Origin: Aquamicrobium sp.
Lineage (GTDB): Bacteria > Pseudomonadota > Alphaproteobacteria > Rhizobiales > Rhizobiaceae
Direction: 5' to 3'
Assembly (NCBI RefSeq): GCF_023954335.1
Contig: NZ_JAMLIE010000002.1
Span: forward strand, 682,001 to 746,000
Length of the DNA stretch: 64,000 nucleotides
The notes below the pieces were generated by a model. That model searched no databases. It was not told where the DNA came from and saw only the letters and a list, made by a program, of their open reading frames with translations. Of this stretch, positions 18,887-28,545 are shown piece after piece. Each line of letters opens with the position of its first letter. The stretch's first letter is position 1. Made by a program: the position numbers and the translations under genes.

Positions 18887-19764
18887 CCGCTGAAGACGAC
18901 GACATCGAGAAATCGGCAGCGCCGCTGCTCGATCACCTGATCGAACTGCGCTCGCGACTGATCTGGTCGCTGGTCGGCTTCTTCATCGCCTTCCTGGTCT
19001 GCTTCTTCTTCGCCAAGCAGCTTTTCATCCTTCTGGTGCTGCCGTTCCAGTGGGCGTCCGCCTGGGCCGGGCTCGACCCGACCAAGGTCGACCTGATCTA
19101 CACCGCACCGCAGGAATTCTTCTTCACGCAGATCAAGCTCGGCATGTTCGGCGGCATCGTGCTCGCCTTCCCGCTGATCGCGACGCAGCTCTACAAGTTC
19201 GTCGCGCCGGGGCTCTACCGCAACGAGCGCGCCGCCTTCCTGCCGTTCCTGATCGCCTCGCCGATCCTGTTCCTGATCGGCGCGGCGCTGGTCTACTTCT
19301 TCTTCACTCCGATGGTGATGTGGTTCTTCCTCGCCATGCAGCAGGTCGGGCCGGATCAGGAGATCCAGATCTCGCTGCTGCCGCGCGTGTCGGAATATCT
19401 CGGCCTGATCATGACGCTGATCCTGGCCTTCGGGCTGGTGTTCCAGTTGCCGGTCGTGACGACGCTTCTGGTGCGCGTCGGGCTGCTGCGGGTCGAGACG
19501 CTGGTTTCCAAGCGCCGCTGGGCCATCGTCATCGCCTTCGTCGTCGCCGCGGTGCTGACGCCGCCCGATCCGGTGAGCCAGATCGGCCTCGCCTTGCCGA
19601 CCATCCTGCTCTACGAGGCGTCGATCTGGATCGGCCGCATGATCGAGAAAAAGCGGGCAGCGGAGGAAGCGGCGCGCGAGGCGGCGCTGGAGGCGGAGCT
19701 TGCCAAGGGATCGTCGGCTTCCGAGGCCAAGTCGTCCGAGGATACGCCTTCGGCCCAGGCATAG
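18883..19764 (+). CDS. tatC: Sec-independent translocase subunit TatC
   Basis: TatC is the multispanning core of the twin-arginine translocase. The 293-residue product has six hydrophobic segments. It carries the family landmarks LLDHLIELRSRL near the N-terminus, GLYRNERAAFLPF, and the loop PDPVSQIGLALP before the last helices. A Glu/Ala-rich cytoplasmic tail extends the C-terminus. It starts at GTG 18883 and overlaps tatB by 4 nt. Confidence 0.97.
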   Translation: MTAEDDDIEKSAAPLLDHLIELRSRLIWSLVGFFIAFLVCFFFAKQLFILLVLPFQWASAWAGLDPTKVDLIYTAPQEFFFTQIKLGMFGGIVLAFPLIATQLYKFVAPGLYRNERAAFLPFLIASPILFLIGAALVYFFFTPMVMWFFLAMQQVGPDQEIQISLLPRVSEYLGLIMTLILAFGLVFQLPVVTTLLVRVGLLRVETLVSKRRWAIVIAFVVAAVLTPPDPVSQIGLALPTILLYEASIWIGRMIEKKRAAEEAAREAALEAELAKGSSASEAKSSEDTPSAQA

Positions 19765-19852
19765 CCCGGGCGGCCGTGGCGCTTGCGTCGAATCCAATTG
19801 CGGGCTACCCCGCTCGTCGTCTTCTCCTGCTCACTGAGGACGGTTCCAGACC

Positions 19853-21151
19853 ATGCTCGACATCAAGTGGATTCGTGAAAACCCGCAGGCGCTCGCGGAC
19901 GCGCTCGCTGCGCGCGGCCAGTCGCCGGAGGCCGCCCGGGCCGTCGTCGACGATTTGATCGCGCGGGACGAGGCGCGGCGCGCCCATCTCGTCGCCTTGC
20001 AGGAGAAGCAGGAGCGCCGCAACGCCGCCTCCAGGGAGATCGGCAACGCCATGCGCGCCGGCGATTCCGCCCGCGCCGAGGAGCTGAAGCAGGAAGTCGC
20101 GGGCATCAAGGAGTTCGTCCAGTCGGGCGAGGCGACGGAGCGCGCGCTCGACAAGGCTTTCGCCGACGCGCTCGCCGTCGTCCCCAACCTGCCTCTGGCC
20201 GACGTGCCGGCGGGCCGCGACGAGCACGACAATGTCGAGGTGCGCCGCGTCGGCGAGCCGAAGCGGCCCAACTGGGCGAAGGAGCATTTCGAGCTCGGCG
20301 AGGCGCTCGGCCAGATGGATTTCGAGCGCGCCGCGCGGATTTCCGGCGCGCGCTTCACCGTGATCTCCGGCCAGCTTGCCCGGCTCGAACGCGCGCTCGG
20401 CCAGTTCATGCTCGACCTGCACACCACCGAGCACGGCTACACCGAAGTGATCCCGCCGCTCCTGGTGCGCGACGACGCGCTCTACGGCACCGGCCAGCTG
20501 CCGAAGTTCGAGGAAGACCTGTTCTTCGTTCCGCATGGCGAGGCGCGGCTCGGTCTGATCCCGACCTCGGAAGTGCCGCTGACCAACCTCGTGCGCGAGG
20601 AGATCCTCGCCGGCGAGAAGCTGCCGCTGCGCTTCACCGCGCTGACGCCCTGCTTCCGCTCCGAGGCGGGCTCGGCCGGGCGTGACACGCGCGGCATGCT
20701 GCGCCAGCACCAGTTCAACAAGGTCGAGATGGTGTCGATCACCGATGCCGAGTCCTCGGTCGCCGAGCACGAGCGGATGACGGGATGCGCCGAGACCGTG
20801 CTGAAGCGCCTCGGCCTGCCGTTCCGCACCGTGGTGCTGTGCACCGGCGACATGGGCTTCGGCGCGCGCAAGACCTACGACATCGAGGTCTGGTTGCCGG
20901 GCCAGAACGCCTATCGCGAGATCTCATCCTGCTCGGTCTGCGGCGATTTCCAGGCGCGGCGCATGAATGCGCGCTACCGCACCGGCGACGGCAAGCCGCA
21001 ATTCGTCCACACGCTGAACGGCTCGGGCATCGCGGTCGGGCGCGCGCTGATCGCGGTGATGGAGAACTACCAGAACGAGGACGGCTCGATCACCGTGCCG
21101 GACGCGCTGAAGCCCTATATGGGCGGCATCGAGCGGATCGGAGCGGCCTGA
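19853..21151 (+). CDS. serS: Seryl-tRNA synthetase
   Basis: This class II synthetase charges tRNA-Ser and tRNA-Sec. The 432-residue product has an N-terminal coiled-coil tRNA arm (residues about 30-100). It then has TSEVPLTN (serine binding), the motif 2 region FRSEAGSAGRDTRGMLRQHQF and the motif 3 region LNGSGIAVGRALIAVMEN. ATG 19853 gives the canonical MLDIKWIRENP. Its TGA overlaps the surE ATG by one base (TGATG), showing translational coupling. Confidence 0.98.
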   Translation: MLDIKWIRENPQALADALAARGQSPEAARAVVDDLIARDEARRAHLVALQEKQERRNAASREIGNAMRAGDSARAEELKQEVAGIKEFVQSGEATERALDKAFADALAVVPNLPLADVPAGRDEHDNVEVRRVGEPKRPNWAKEHFELGEALGQMDFERAARISGARFTVISGQLARLERALGQFMLDLHTTEHGYTEVIPPLLVRDDALYGTGQLPKFEEDLFFVPHGEARLGLIPTSEVPLTNLVREEILAGEKLPLRFTALTPCFRSEAGSAGRDTRGMLRQHQFNKVEMVSITDAESSVAEHERMTGCAETVLKRLGLPFRTVVLCTGDMGFGARKTYDIEVWLPGQNAYREISSCSVCGDFQARRMNARYRTGDGKPQFVHTLNGSGIAVGRALIAVMENYQNEDGSITVPDALKPYMGGIERIGAA

Positions 21152-21909
21152 TGCGCATTCTTCTGACCAATGACGACGGCGTCCACGCCGAGGGCCTGCA
21201 GGTGCTGGAGCGCATCGCGCGCTCCTTCACCGACGAGGTGTGGGTGGTCGCGCCCGAGACCGACCAGTCGGGCTTCGCCCATTCGCTGTCGCTGTCGGAG
21301 CCGCTCAGGATGCGGAAAGTTCGCGAGCGGCACTACGCGGTGCGCGGCACGCCGACCGATTGCGTCATCATGGGCGTGCGCCACCTGATGCCCGAGCCGC
21401 CGGACCTGATCCTGTCGGGCGTCAATGCCGGCTCGAACGTCGCCGACGACGTCACCTATTCCGGCACCATCGCCGGCGCCATGGAGGGGACGCTGCTCGG
21501 CATCCGCTCGATCGCGCTGAGCCAGGGTTATTCGGTGAGCGAGGACGGCCGCACCGTCGACTGGCGCACGGCAGAGCGCCACGCGCCCGAGGTGCTGGAG
21601 AAGCTCATCGGCCTGTCGCTGCCGGAAAACGTGTTCCTCAACCTCAACTTCCCGAACTGCCGGCCGGAGGAGGTCAGGGGCGTCGCCGTCACCAACCAGG
21701 GCAAGCTCAGCCACGGCCTGTGGCTCGACGAGCGCAAGGACGGGCGCGGCTTTCCCTATTTCTGGCTGCGCTTCGGCCGCGAGCCGGTCGACGTGCGCGA
21801 CGGCACCGACCTCGCGGCGCTGCGCGCCGGCATGATCTCGGTCACGCCGCTGCATATGGACCTGACGGCCTATGCGGTGAAGGACCAGATCGCCAAGGCG
21901 CTGAGCTGA
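21151..21909 (+). CDS. surE: 5'/3'-nucleotidase SurE
   Basis: SurE is a metal-dependent nucleoside monophosphate phosphatase linked to stationary-phase survival. The 252-residue protein starts MRILLTNDDGVHAEGL with the NDDG metal motif. It also has LSGVNAGSNVADDVTYSGTV-like active-site sequence, read here as GVNAGSNVADDVTYSGTIAG. It is coupled to serS and followed 2 bp later by pcm, which reproduces the surE-pcm-nlpD order known from enterobacteria. Confidence 0.97.
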   Translation: MRILLTNDDGVHAEGLQVLERIARSFTDEVWVVAPETDQSGFAHSLSLSEPLRMRKVRERHYAVRGTPTDCVIMGVRHLMPEPPDLILSGVNAGSNVADDVTYSGTIAGAMEGTLLGIRSIALSQGYSVSEDGRTVDWRTAERHAPEVLEKLIGLSLPENVFLNLNFPNCRPEEVRGVAVTNQGKLSHGLWLDERKDGRGFPYFWLRFGREPVDVRDGTDLAALRAGMISVTPLHMDLTAYAVKDQIAKALS

Positions 21910-21911
21910 CG

Positions 21912-22562
21912 ATGGACGCGGAGGCCGAACGCGAACGGTTCGCGGCCTTCCTGCTGCGCATGCGCGGGTCCGGCCTCGACCGGCGCGAGCTGGTCGCGGC
22001 GGTGGAGGCGACGCCGCGCGCCGGCTTCGTGCCGGCGCAATGGCAGGCCGACGCCTGGGGCGAGCGCAGCCTCCCCATCGAGTGCGGGCAGGCGATCGAG
22101 GGGCTGGACCTCCAGATGCGCATCCTCGCCGCGCTCGACCTCCAGCCCGAATGCCGGGTGCTCGAGATCGGCACCGGGTCGGGCTTCACCGCGGCGGTGA
22201 TGGCGCGGCTTGTCGCGCGGGTGCTGACGCTCGACCGCTTCGCGACGCTCGCCGGCCAAGCGACGCAGCGCCACGAGGCGCTGGGCATCTCGAACGTCAT
22301 CGCCCGCCAGGCCGACGGCGCGCAAGGGTTGCCGGCCGAGGGGCCGTTCGACCGCATCGTCGCATGGGCGGCCTACGAGACGCTGCCGCGCGGCTTCGCC
22401 GACCAGCTTTCCTCCGGCGGCATCATGATCGCCGCCATCGGCCCGGGCGAGGGCGTGCAGGTAATCGAGAAGCTGACCAAGGTCGGCTCCCGCTTCGAGC
22501 GCGAGCAGGTGGCCGAGGTGCGCTTCCAGCCGATGACTGCCGGGACCGCGCAGGCGCTCTGA
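21912..22562 (+). CDS. pcm: Protein-L-isoaspartate O-methyltransferase
   Basis: This SAM-dependent repair enzyme methylates isoaspartyl residues in damaged proteins. The 216-residue product has the SAM-binding motif VLEIGTGSGFTAAVMA near residue 79. The upstream substrate region reads LPIECGQAIEGLDLQMRIL, in place of the usual PxxxxQTISxPxxVAxM. ATG 21912 follows the surE stop by 2 nt. Confidence 0.94.
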   Translation: MDAEAERERFAAFLLRMRGSGLDRRELVAAVEATPRAGFVPAQWQADAWGERSLPIECGQAIEGLDLQMRILAALDLQPECRVLEIGTGSGFTAAVMARLVARVLTLDRFATLAGQATQRHEALGISNVIARQADGAQGLPAEGPFDRIVAWAAYETLPRGFADQLSSGGIMIAAIGPGEGVQVIEKLTKVGSRFEREQVAEVRFQPMTAGTAQAL

Positions 22563-22664
22563 CCGGCTTTCTTGCGAAACGTCGAACAACGCGTCGCCGC
22601 TTAACCACGCGGTAACATTAACGCGCTTTAATCATGCCTGTCTCAGGTATCGAGTATTGCGGGT

Positions 22665-24356
22665 ATGGTGATGCGTTCAGGAATCTCTGGCAAATACCGG
22701 CGCAGTCTTGCGCATGGCGCGGCCATCGTCGTGGCGGGCGGCCTTCTCGCCGGTTGCAGCTCCGATGTGATGCGGTTCCAGGACTCGATCCTGACGGGCG
22801 ATTCGCGGCCCGTCCAGCCGGCCCCGGTCGCGCAGGCCTATCCGGGCGACTATTCCCAGGTCGACACGATGAGCACCGGTTCGGTCGCGGCCGTGCCGCG
22901 CCGCGGCGGCATCCTCAATCGCGCCGGCCTCGTGCCGCGCCCGCAGGGCAGCGTCAGCGCCGGCGGCGTCTACGCGCAGGCTCCGGTCCAGCAGCCAGTC
23001 TACAACAATTCCTATCCGGCCGCCGCGCCGCAGAGCCTGCCGCCGGTTTCCACTGGTAGCATGTCTTCCGGCAGCGTCTCGTCCGGCCCGGCGCTGGCGC
23101 CGGTCACGCGCGCCAGCCTCGACACCACCGTCACCGGCTCGACGCAGCCGCTGCGCACGCCGGCCGCGGCCGCGGTGCAGCCCGTGCCCGTCGCCGTGCA
23201 GCCCGCGCCGCCCACCCTTGCCCAGCCGGCGCCGGCATCGACCGCGCAGCAGCCGAACGCGGTTGTCACCACCGACGGCGAGGGCGGCTGGATGCGCGCC
23301 GGCGGCACGCAGATCACCGTCAAGCCGGGCGAGACCGTCTACAACCTGTCGCGCCGCTTCGGCGTGCCGACCGACGCCATCCTCAAGGCCAACGGACTTT
23401 CCAGCGCCAACGCACTTGCCGCCGGCCAGCAGATCGTGATCCCGACCTATGTGCATTCGGCCCGCGCTCCGGTCAGCGCGCCCGACGCCAACCCCAACGT
23501 CGCCGACGCGCGCTCGTCGACCGGCACCCGATACGACGTGCCGGCGGGTCGCACGCCGACCCCGTCGCAGGCTCCCGGCGAGCGGGTGGCGGTGCTGCCG
23601 CAGCAGCCGGCGCCGAAGAGCAGCGCCACGGCCGAGCCGGCCGCGCCCAACCCGGCAACCCCGGCGTCGGCGGGCGGAACCTACACCGTGGTCGCCGGCG
23701 ACACGCTGCACGGAATCGCGCGCAAGACCGGCGCGAGCACCGAGGCGATCAAGCAGGCCAACGGCCTATCGAGCGGGCTGATCCGCATCGGCCAGAAGCT
23801 GACGATCCCGGCTGGCGGCGGCGCCGCGCCGGTCCAGACCGTGGCCGCGGCTCCGAAGACGGACCAGACCACGACCGCGGCGGTCAACCGCCCGTCCAAC
23901 GTCTACACCCCGCCGAAGCAGGCGGAGACCGCGATCCAGAAAGCGGCGGCCGATGCCTCGGCCCCGGCGCCGAACGCCAGCGGCATCTCGAAGATGCGCT
24001 GGCCGGTGCGCGGGCGGGTGATCTCCGGCTTCGGCAGCGGCAGCGGCAAGGCAAACGACGGCATCGACATCGCCGTGCCGGCCGGCACGCCGGTCAAGGC
24101 GGCGGAGAACGGCGTCGTCATCTATGCCGGCGACGGGCTGAAGGAGTTCGGCAACACCGTGCTGGTGCGCCATGAGAACGGGCTGGTCACGGTCTACGGC
24201 CATGCGAGCGAGCTGAAGGTGCAGCGCGGGCAGAAGGTGCGCCGCGGCGAGGACATCGCGCTCGCCGGCATGAGCGGCTCGGCCGACACGCCGAAGCTGC
24301 ATTTCGAGGTGCGCAAGGATTCCTCGCCCGTCGATCCCAAATCCTATCTGGAGTGA
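22665..24356 (+). CDS. NlpD-like LysM/M23 murein hydrolase activator lipoprotein
   Basis: This is a predicted outer-membrane lipoprotein that activates septal amidases. The 563-residue product has a lipobox LLAGC (Cys31) and a long Pro/Ala/Gln-rich linker. Two LysM domains follow (about 217-260 and 339-382), then a C-terminal M23/LytM domain (about 445-560). The LytM zinc ligands are degenerate: NDGID replaces HxGID and KLHFEVR replaces HLHFE, as in E. coli NlpD, so it is probably a non-enzymatic activator. The surE-pcm-nlpD context agrees. An ATG at 22671 is an equally good start. Confidence 0.9.
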   Translation: MVMRSGISGKYRRSLAHGAAIVVAGGLLAGCSSDVMRFQDSILTGDSRPVQPAPVAQAYPGDYSQVDTMSTGSVAAVPRRGGILNRAGLVPRPQGSVSAGGVYAQAPVQQPVYNNSYPAAAPQSLPPVSTGSMSSGSVSSGPALAPVTRASLDTTVTGSTQPLRTPAAAAVQPVPVAVQPAPPTLAQPAPASTAQQPNAVVTTDGEGGWMRAGGTQITVKPGETVYNLSRRFGVPTDAILKANGLSSANALAAGQQIVIPTYVHSARAPVSAPDANPNVADARSSTGTRYDVPAGRTPTPSQAPGERVAVLPQQPAPKSSATAEPAAPNPATPASAGGTYTVVAGDTLHGIARKTGASTEAIKQANGLSSGLIRIGQKLTIPAGGGAAPVQTVAAAPKTDQTTTAAVNRPSNVYTPPKQAETAIQKAAADASAPAPNASGISKMRWPVRGRVISGFGSGSGKANDGIDIAVPAGTPVKAAENGVVIYAGDGLKEFGNTVLVRHENGLVTVYGHASELKVQRGQKVRRGEDIALAGMSGSADTPKLHFEVRKDSSPVDPKSYLE

Positions 24357-24361
24357 GATCG

Positions 24362-24397
24362 CTTCAACCAGAAGAAAGACTTCAACCAGAAGAAAGA
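24362..24397. repeat. Two 18-bp tandem repeats
   Basis: CTTCAACCAGAAGAAAGA occurs twice back to back, at 24362-24379 and 24380-24397, just after the nlpD-like stop codon. It looks like a local slippage duplication. Confidence 0.8.
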
Positions 24398-24435
24398 CCG
24401 GCGGGCGTCGTATCTCCAGTCCGGCTCGCCTTCCT

Positions 24436-24460
24436 CGCCCGCCCACCGGCGGGCGATTTT
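24436..24460 (+). terminator. Rho-independent terminator after the nlpD-like gene
   Basis: CGCCCGCC (24436-24443), a CACC loop and GGCGGGCG (24448-24455) form an 8-bp stem followed by ATTTTTATT. It would end the serS-surE-pcm-nlpD transcript. Confidence 0.75.
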
Positions 24461-24521
24461 TATTCGATCGCTTTCCGCAATTCCGGACGGAAAACTGCTT
24501 CGCACTTTTCCTGGAATTGCT

Positions 24522-25436
24522 TTACGCGTCCAGCCGCCGTCCCATGCGCCCGGCGAGGTCCTGCACGAACTGCCAGGCGACGCGACCCGAGCGGCTGCCG
24601 CGCGTCGTCGCCCATTCGAGCGCCTCGCTGCGTAGCGCCTCCGGGTCCGTCTCCAGCCCGTAGTGGCGGACATAGCCGTCGATCATCTCGAGATACTCGT
24701 CCTGCGAGCATTTGTGAAAGCCGAGCCACAGGCCGAAGCGGTCCGACAGCGAGACCTTCTCCTCCACCGCCTCGCCGGGATTGATCGCGGTCGAGCGCTC
24801 GTTGTCGATCATGTCGCGCGGCAGGAGGTGGCGCCGGTTCGAGGTCGCGTAGAAGATGACGTTGTCCGGCCGGCCCTCGACGCCGCCCTCCAGCGCCGCC
24901 TTCAGCGACTTGTACGAGGTGTCGTCGTGGTCGAAGGACAGGTCGTCGCAGAACAGCACGAAGCGGAACGGCGCGGATTTGAGAATCGACAACAGCTTCG
25001 GCAGCGTGTCGATGTCCTCGCGGTGGATCTCGATCAGCTTCAGCGGCGGCTCGCCCTCGGCCAGGTCGCGGTTGATCGCCGCATGCACGGCCTTGACCAG
25101 CGACGACTTGCCCATGCCGCGCGCGCCCCACAGAAGCGCATTGTTGGCCGGCAGACCGGCGGCGAAGCGGCGGGTGTTGTCGTCGAGGATGTCGCGCACC
25201 CGGTCGACGCCGCGGATCAGCGCGATCTCGACCCGGTTGACGCGGTGGACCGGCTCCAGCCTGCCGGCCTCGGCCGACCAGACGAAGCAGTCGGCGGCGG
25301 CGAGGTCCGTCGCCTCCGGCTCGCGGGGGGCGAGGCGGGCTATCGTCGCGATCAGGCGGTCGATCTTTTCTTCCAGCGTTTCGGGCAGCATATCTTTCAT
25401 GACGGCAACGGCTTCCATTTCAGGGGGCGGGCGCAC
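24522..25436 (-). CDS. DUF815-family AAA ATPase
   Basis: This is an AAA-type ATPase of the DUF815 family; its cellular role is not established. The 304-residue protein has a Walker A-like LLWGARGMGKSSLVKA near residue 103, Walker B FVLFCDDLSFD, the family motif YATSNRRHLLPRDM and DRFGLWLGFHKCSQDEYL. It runs convergently with the nlpD-like gene and divergently from yajC. The GTG at 25436 is the longest start; ATGs at 25418 and 25400 are alternatives, and the last gives MKDMLPETLEEKIDRL. Confidence 0.85.
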   Translation of the reverse strand: MRPPPEMEAVAVMKDMLPETLEEKIDRLIATIARLAPREPEATDLAAADCFVWSAEAGRLEPVHRVNRVEIALIRGVDRVRDILDDNTRRFAAGLPANNALLWGARGMGKSSLVKAVHAAINRDLAEGEPPLKLIEIHREDIDTLPKLLSILKSAPFRFVLFCDDLSFDHDDTSYKSLKAALEGGVEGRPDNVIFYATSNRRHLLPRDMIDNERSTAINPGEAVEEKVSLSDRFGLWLGFHKCSQDEYLEMIDGYVRHYGLETDPEALRSEALEWATTRGSRSGRVAWQFVQDLAGRMGRRLDA

Positions 25437-25572
25437 TTCCGCCTAACATGCCTGCCGCCCGGCGAAAAGCGGGCGGGCGCGGTTGCATTGGCGTGGCCAA
25501 CCATTATATTCCGGCCACTTTTCATGCGGCCGGTCGGCGGCCGTTCCGCACCTCTGCTTCAGGAGTTTCTCC

Positions 25573-25908
25573 ATGTTCGTTACCCCGGCCTATGCCCAGG
25601 GAGTCGCTGGCGGCCCCGACGTCTTCATCAGCATCCTGCCGTTCGTGCTCATCTTCGTCATCATGTACTTCCTCATCATCCGGCCGCAGCGCCAGCAGAT
25701 GAAGAAGCGCGGCGAGATGCTGGCGGCGGTGCGGCGCGGCGACACGGTCATCACCGGCGGCGGCCTGATCGGCAAGGTGACGAAGGCCAACGACGACGAC
25801 CTCGAAATCGACCTCGGCAACGGAGTCAAGGTGACGGCGCTGCGCGCCACCATCGCCGACGTGCGCGTCAAGGGCGAGCCGATCGCCAACCAGAACGCCA
25901 AGAAATAA
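25573..25908 (+). CDS. yajC: Preprotein translocase subunit YajC
   Basis: YajC is the small accessory subunit of the SecDF-YajC complex. The 111-residue product has one transmembrane helix (ISILPFVLIFVIMYFLIIRPQ) followed by RQQMKKRGEMLAAVRRGDTVITGGGLIGKV, the usual YajC core. ATG 25573 with AGGAG at 25561-25565 is chosen over a longer reading from 25483. secDF begins 68 bp downstream. Confidence 0.96.
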   Translation: MFVTPAYAQGVAGGPDVFISILPFVLIFVIMYFLIIRPQRQQMKKRGEMLAAVRRGDTVITGGGLIGKVTKANDDDLEIDLGNGVKVTALRATIADVRVKGEPIANQNAKK

Positions 25909-25976
25909 CCGCATTCGCGGCCAATGCGGTGATGTGCGGCGCGGGCCGGACCCGCGCCCGTCAGGACGGATAGACG

Positions 25977-28538
25977 ATGCTTCATTTCTCGCGCTGGAAG
26001 ACGATCTCGATCTGGCTGGTGGTGTTCCTGGCGGTCATCGTCAGCGCTCCCAACCTTCTGCCGCAGTCCACGCTGGCATCGTTGCCGAACTGGCTCCCGA
26101 AGCAGCAGCTGACGCTCGGCCTCGATCTTCAGGGCGGCTCGCACATCCTCCTGCAGATCGATCGGAACGACCTGATCTCCGACCGGCTCGAGGGGACGCG
26201 CGACGACATCCGCACCGCGTTGCGCGACGCGCGCGTCTTCTATACCGGCCTTTCGAGCACGGGCCACAACGTCCAGGTGCGCATCCGCGACGCCGAGCAG
26301 ATCGATGCGGCGAAGGCGGCGCTCGCCAGCCTGACGCAGCCGGTCTCGTCCGGCATGTTCGGCACCGGCAGCGTCGTCGAGCTGACGATGGCCGAGCCGG
26401 AGCCCGGCCTTCTGCGCTTCACCCTGACGGACGAGGGCATCAATTACCGCGTCGGCACGGCGGTCAACCAGTCGGTCGAGGTCGTCAACCGCCGCGTCAA
26501 CGAGCTTGGCACCACCGAGCCGATCATCCAGCGCCAGGGCAACGACCGCATCCTCGTGCAGGTGCCGGGCCTCGACGACCCGCAGCGGCTCAAGGACATC
26601 CTCGGCCAGACCGCGAAGCTGACCTTCCAGATGGTCGACCAGTCGATGCCGGTCGAGGAGGCGATCCAGGGTCGCCCACCGTCGGGCACGACGGTGATGT
26701 ATTCCAACGACGAGCCGCCGGTTCCCTATATCATCGAGAACCGCGTCATCGTCTCGGGCGAGAACCTCGTCGACGCGCAGGCGACCTTCGACCAGCGCAC
26801 CAGCGAGCCGGTCGTCTCGTTCCGCTTCGACAACCAGGGCGCGACGCGCTTCGGCCAGGCGACGCAGCAGAATGTCGGGCGGCTGTTCGCCATCATTCTC
26901 GACAACCACGTCATCTCCGCCCCGCGCATCAACGAGCCGATCCTCGGCGGGTCGGGGCAGATCTCCGGCAGCTTCACCGTCCAGAGCGCCAACGACCTCG
27001 CCGTGCTGCTGCGCGCCGGCGCGCTGCCGGCGGACCTGACCATCATCGAGGAGCGCACCGTAGGCCCCAGCCTCGGGCAGGATTCGATCGAGGCCGGCAC
27101 CTTCGCCACCGGCATCGCGGCCGTGCTCGTCTTTGCCTTCATGGTGCTGGCCTACGGCAAGCTCGGCGTCCTCGCCTCGATCGGCCTCGCCGCCAACCTT
27201 GTCATGATGATCGCCATCCTGACCACGCTCGGCGCGACGCTGACGCTGCCCGGCATCGCCGGCATCGCGCTGACGCTCGGCATGGCGGTCGACTCCAACG
27301 TCATCATCTTCGAGCGCGTGCGCGAGGAGCGGGCGCAGGGGCGCTCGCTGATCCAGTCGCTCGATTCCGGCTTCCGGCGCGCGCTCGCCGCCGTGGTCGA
27401 CGCCAACCTGACGACGCTGATCGCCGCCGTCATCCTGTTCTACATGGGCACCGGCCCGATCCGCGGCTTCGCCGTCACGCTCGCCATCGGCATCGTCACC
27501 ACGGTGTTCACCGCGTTCACGCTGACGCGCTGGCTGATCGCCGCGTGGCTGAAGCGCAGCCGGCCGACCGAGTTCCCCTCCGGCCTCGTCCACTATCTGC
27601 CGCTCGATCCCAAGGTCAACCTGATGCGCTGGCGCAATCTCGCCTTCGCGTTCTCGGCCGCCGTCTCCCTCTTCATCGCGGTGATGTTCTTCGTCGCGCC
27701 GATGAATCTCGGGATCGACTTCCGCGGCGGCTCGATGATCGAGGTGCAGGCCAAGGACGGCACCGCCGACGCCGGCGACGTGCGCGCGCGCCTCAATGCG
27801 CTCGACATCGGCGAGGTGCAGGTCCAGGAGTTCGGCAATGCCGAGCTGATGATCCGCGTCGAGGGGCAGGCGGAGGGCGGCGATACCGCCGAGCAGAGCG
27901 TGGTCGACAAGGTGCACGGCGCGCTCGACGCCGACTACGAGTTCCGCCGCGTCGAGGTGGTCGGCCCGACCGTCTCGTCCGAGCTGGCGTGGAGCGGCAC
28001 CATCGGCGTCATCGCCTCGATGATCGCCATGCTGCTCTACATCTGGGTGCGGTTCGAATGGCAGTTCGGCGTCGGCGCCATCGTCTCGACGCTGCACGAC
28101 GTCATCTTCATGGTCGGGCTCTACGTTGTGTTCGGCTTCGAGTTCAACCTGGCCAGCATCGCGGCGATCCTCACCGTGGTCGGCTACTCGATCAACGACA
28201 CCGTCGTCATCTACGACCGCGTGCGCGAGAACTTGCGGCGCTACAAGAAGATGCCGGTCGTCGACCTGATCAATATGTCGCTGAGCCAGACCCTGTCGCG
28301 CACCTTCATGACCGGCCTGACGACGCTGTTCGCGCTGACGGTCCTTTACCTTTGGGGCGGCGAGGTCATCAGCGATTTCATGTTCGCGATCCTGATCGGC
28401 GTCCTCGTCGGCACCTATTCGTCGCTGTTCATCGCCGGGCCGATGCTGATCCTGTTCAAGCTCCGGCCGGAGATGTTCGGCAGCGAGGAAGACGACAAGG
28501 CGGTGGCCAAGGCCAAGACAGCGGGCGCGAAGGCCTGA
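25977..28538 (+). CDS. secDF: Protein translocase subunit SecDF (SecD-SecF fusion)
   Basis: SecDF uses the proton gradient to help pull Sec substrates across the inner membrane. At 853 residues it is a fusion. SecD occupies roughly residues 1-525, with QLTLGLDLQGGSHILLQ, the periplasmic P1 region and GMAVDSNVIIFERVREE. SecF follows (about 540-853) with GIDFRGGSMIEV and GYSINDTVVIYDRVRE. Both halves keep the six-helix layout and the Asp residues implicated in proton movement. Fusion is common in alphaproteobacteria. It is followed 7 bp later by the next gene. Confidence 0.97.
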   Translation: MLHFSRWKTISIWLVVFLAVIVSAPNLLPQSTLASLPNWLPKQQLTLGLDLQGGSHILLQIDRNDLISDRLEGTRDDIRTALRDARVFYTGLSSTGHNVQVRIRDAEQIDAAKAALASLTQPVSSGMFGTGSVVELTMAEPEPGLLRFTLTDEGINYRVGTAVNQSVEVVNRRVNELGTTEPIIQRQGNDRILVQVPGLDDPQRLKDILGQTAKLTFQMVDQSMPVEEAIQGRPPSGTTVMYSNDEPPVPYIIENRVIVSGENLVDAQATFDQRTSEPVVSFRFDNQGATRFGQATQQNVGRLFAIILDNHVISAPRINEPILGGSGQISGSFTVQSANDLAVLLRAGALPADLTIIEERTVGPSLGQDSIEAGTFATGIAAVLVFAFMVLAYGKLGVLASIGLAANLVMMIAILTTLGATLTLPGIAGIALTLGMAVDSNVIIFERVREERAQGRSLIQSLDSGFRRALAAVVDANLTTLIAAVILFYMGTGPIRGFAVTLAIGIVTTVFTAFTLTRWLIAAWLKRSRPTEFPSGLVHYLPLDPKVNLMRWRNLAFAFSAAVSLFIAVMFFVAPMNLGIDFRGGSMIEVQAKDGTADAGDVRARLNALDIGEVQVQEFGNAELMIRVEGQAEGGDTAEQSVVDKVHGALDADYEFRRVEVVGPTVSSELAWSGTIGVIASMIAMLLYIWVRFEWQFGVGAIVSTLHDVIFMVGLYVVFGFEFNLASIAAILTVVGYSINDTVVIYDRVRENLRRYKKMPVVDLINMSLSQTLSRTFMTGLTTLFALTVLYLWGGEVISDFMFAILIGVLVGTYSSLFIAGPMLILFKLRPEMFGSEEDDKAVAKAKTAGAKA

Positions 28539-28545
28539 GCGAAGG

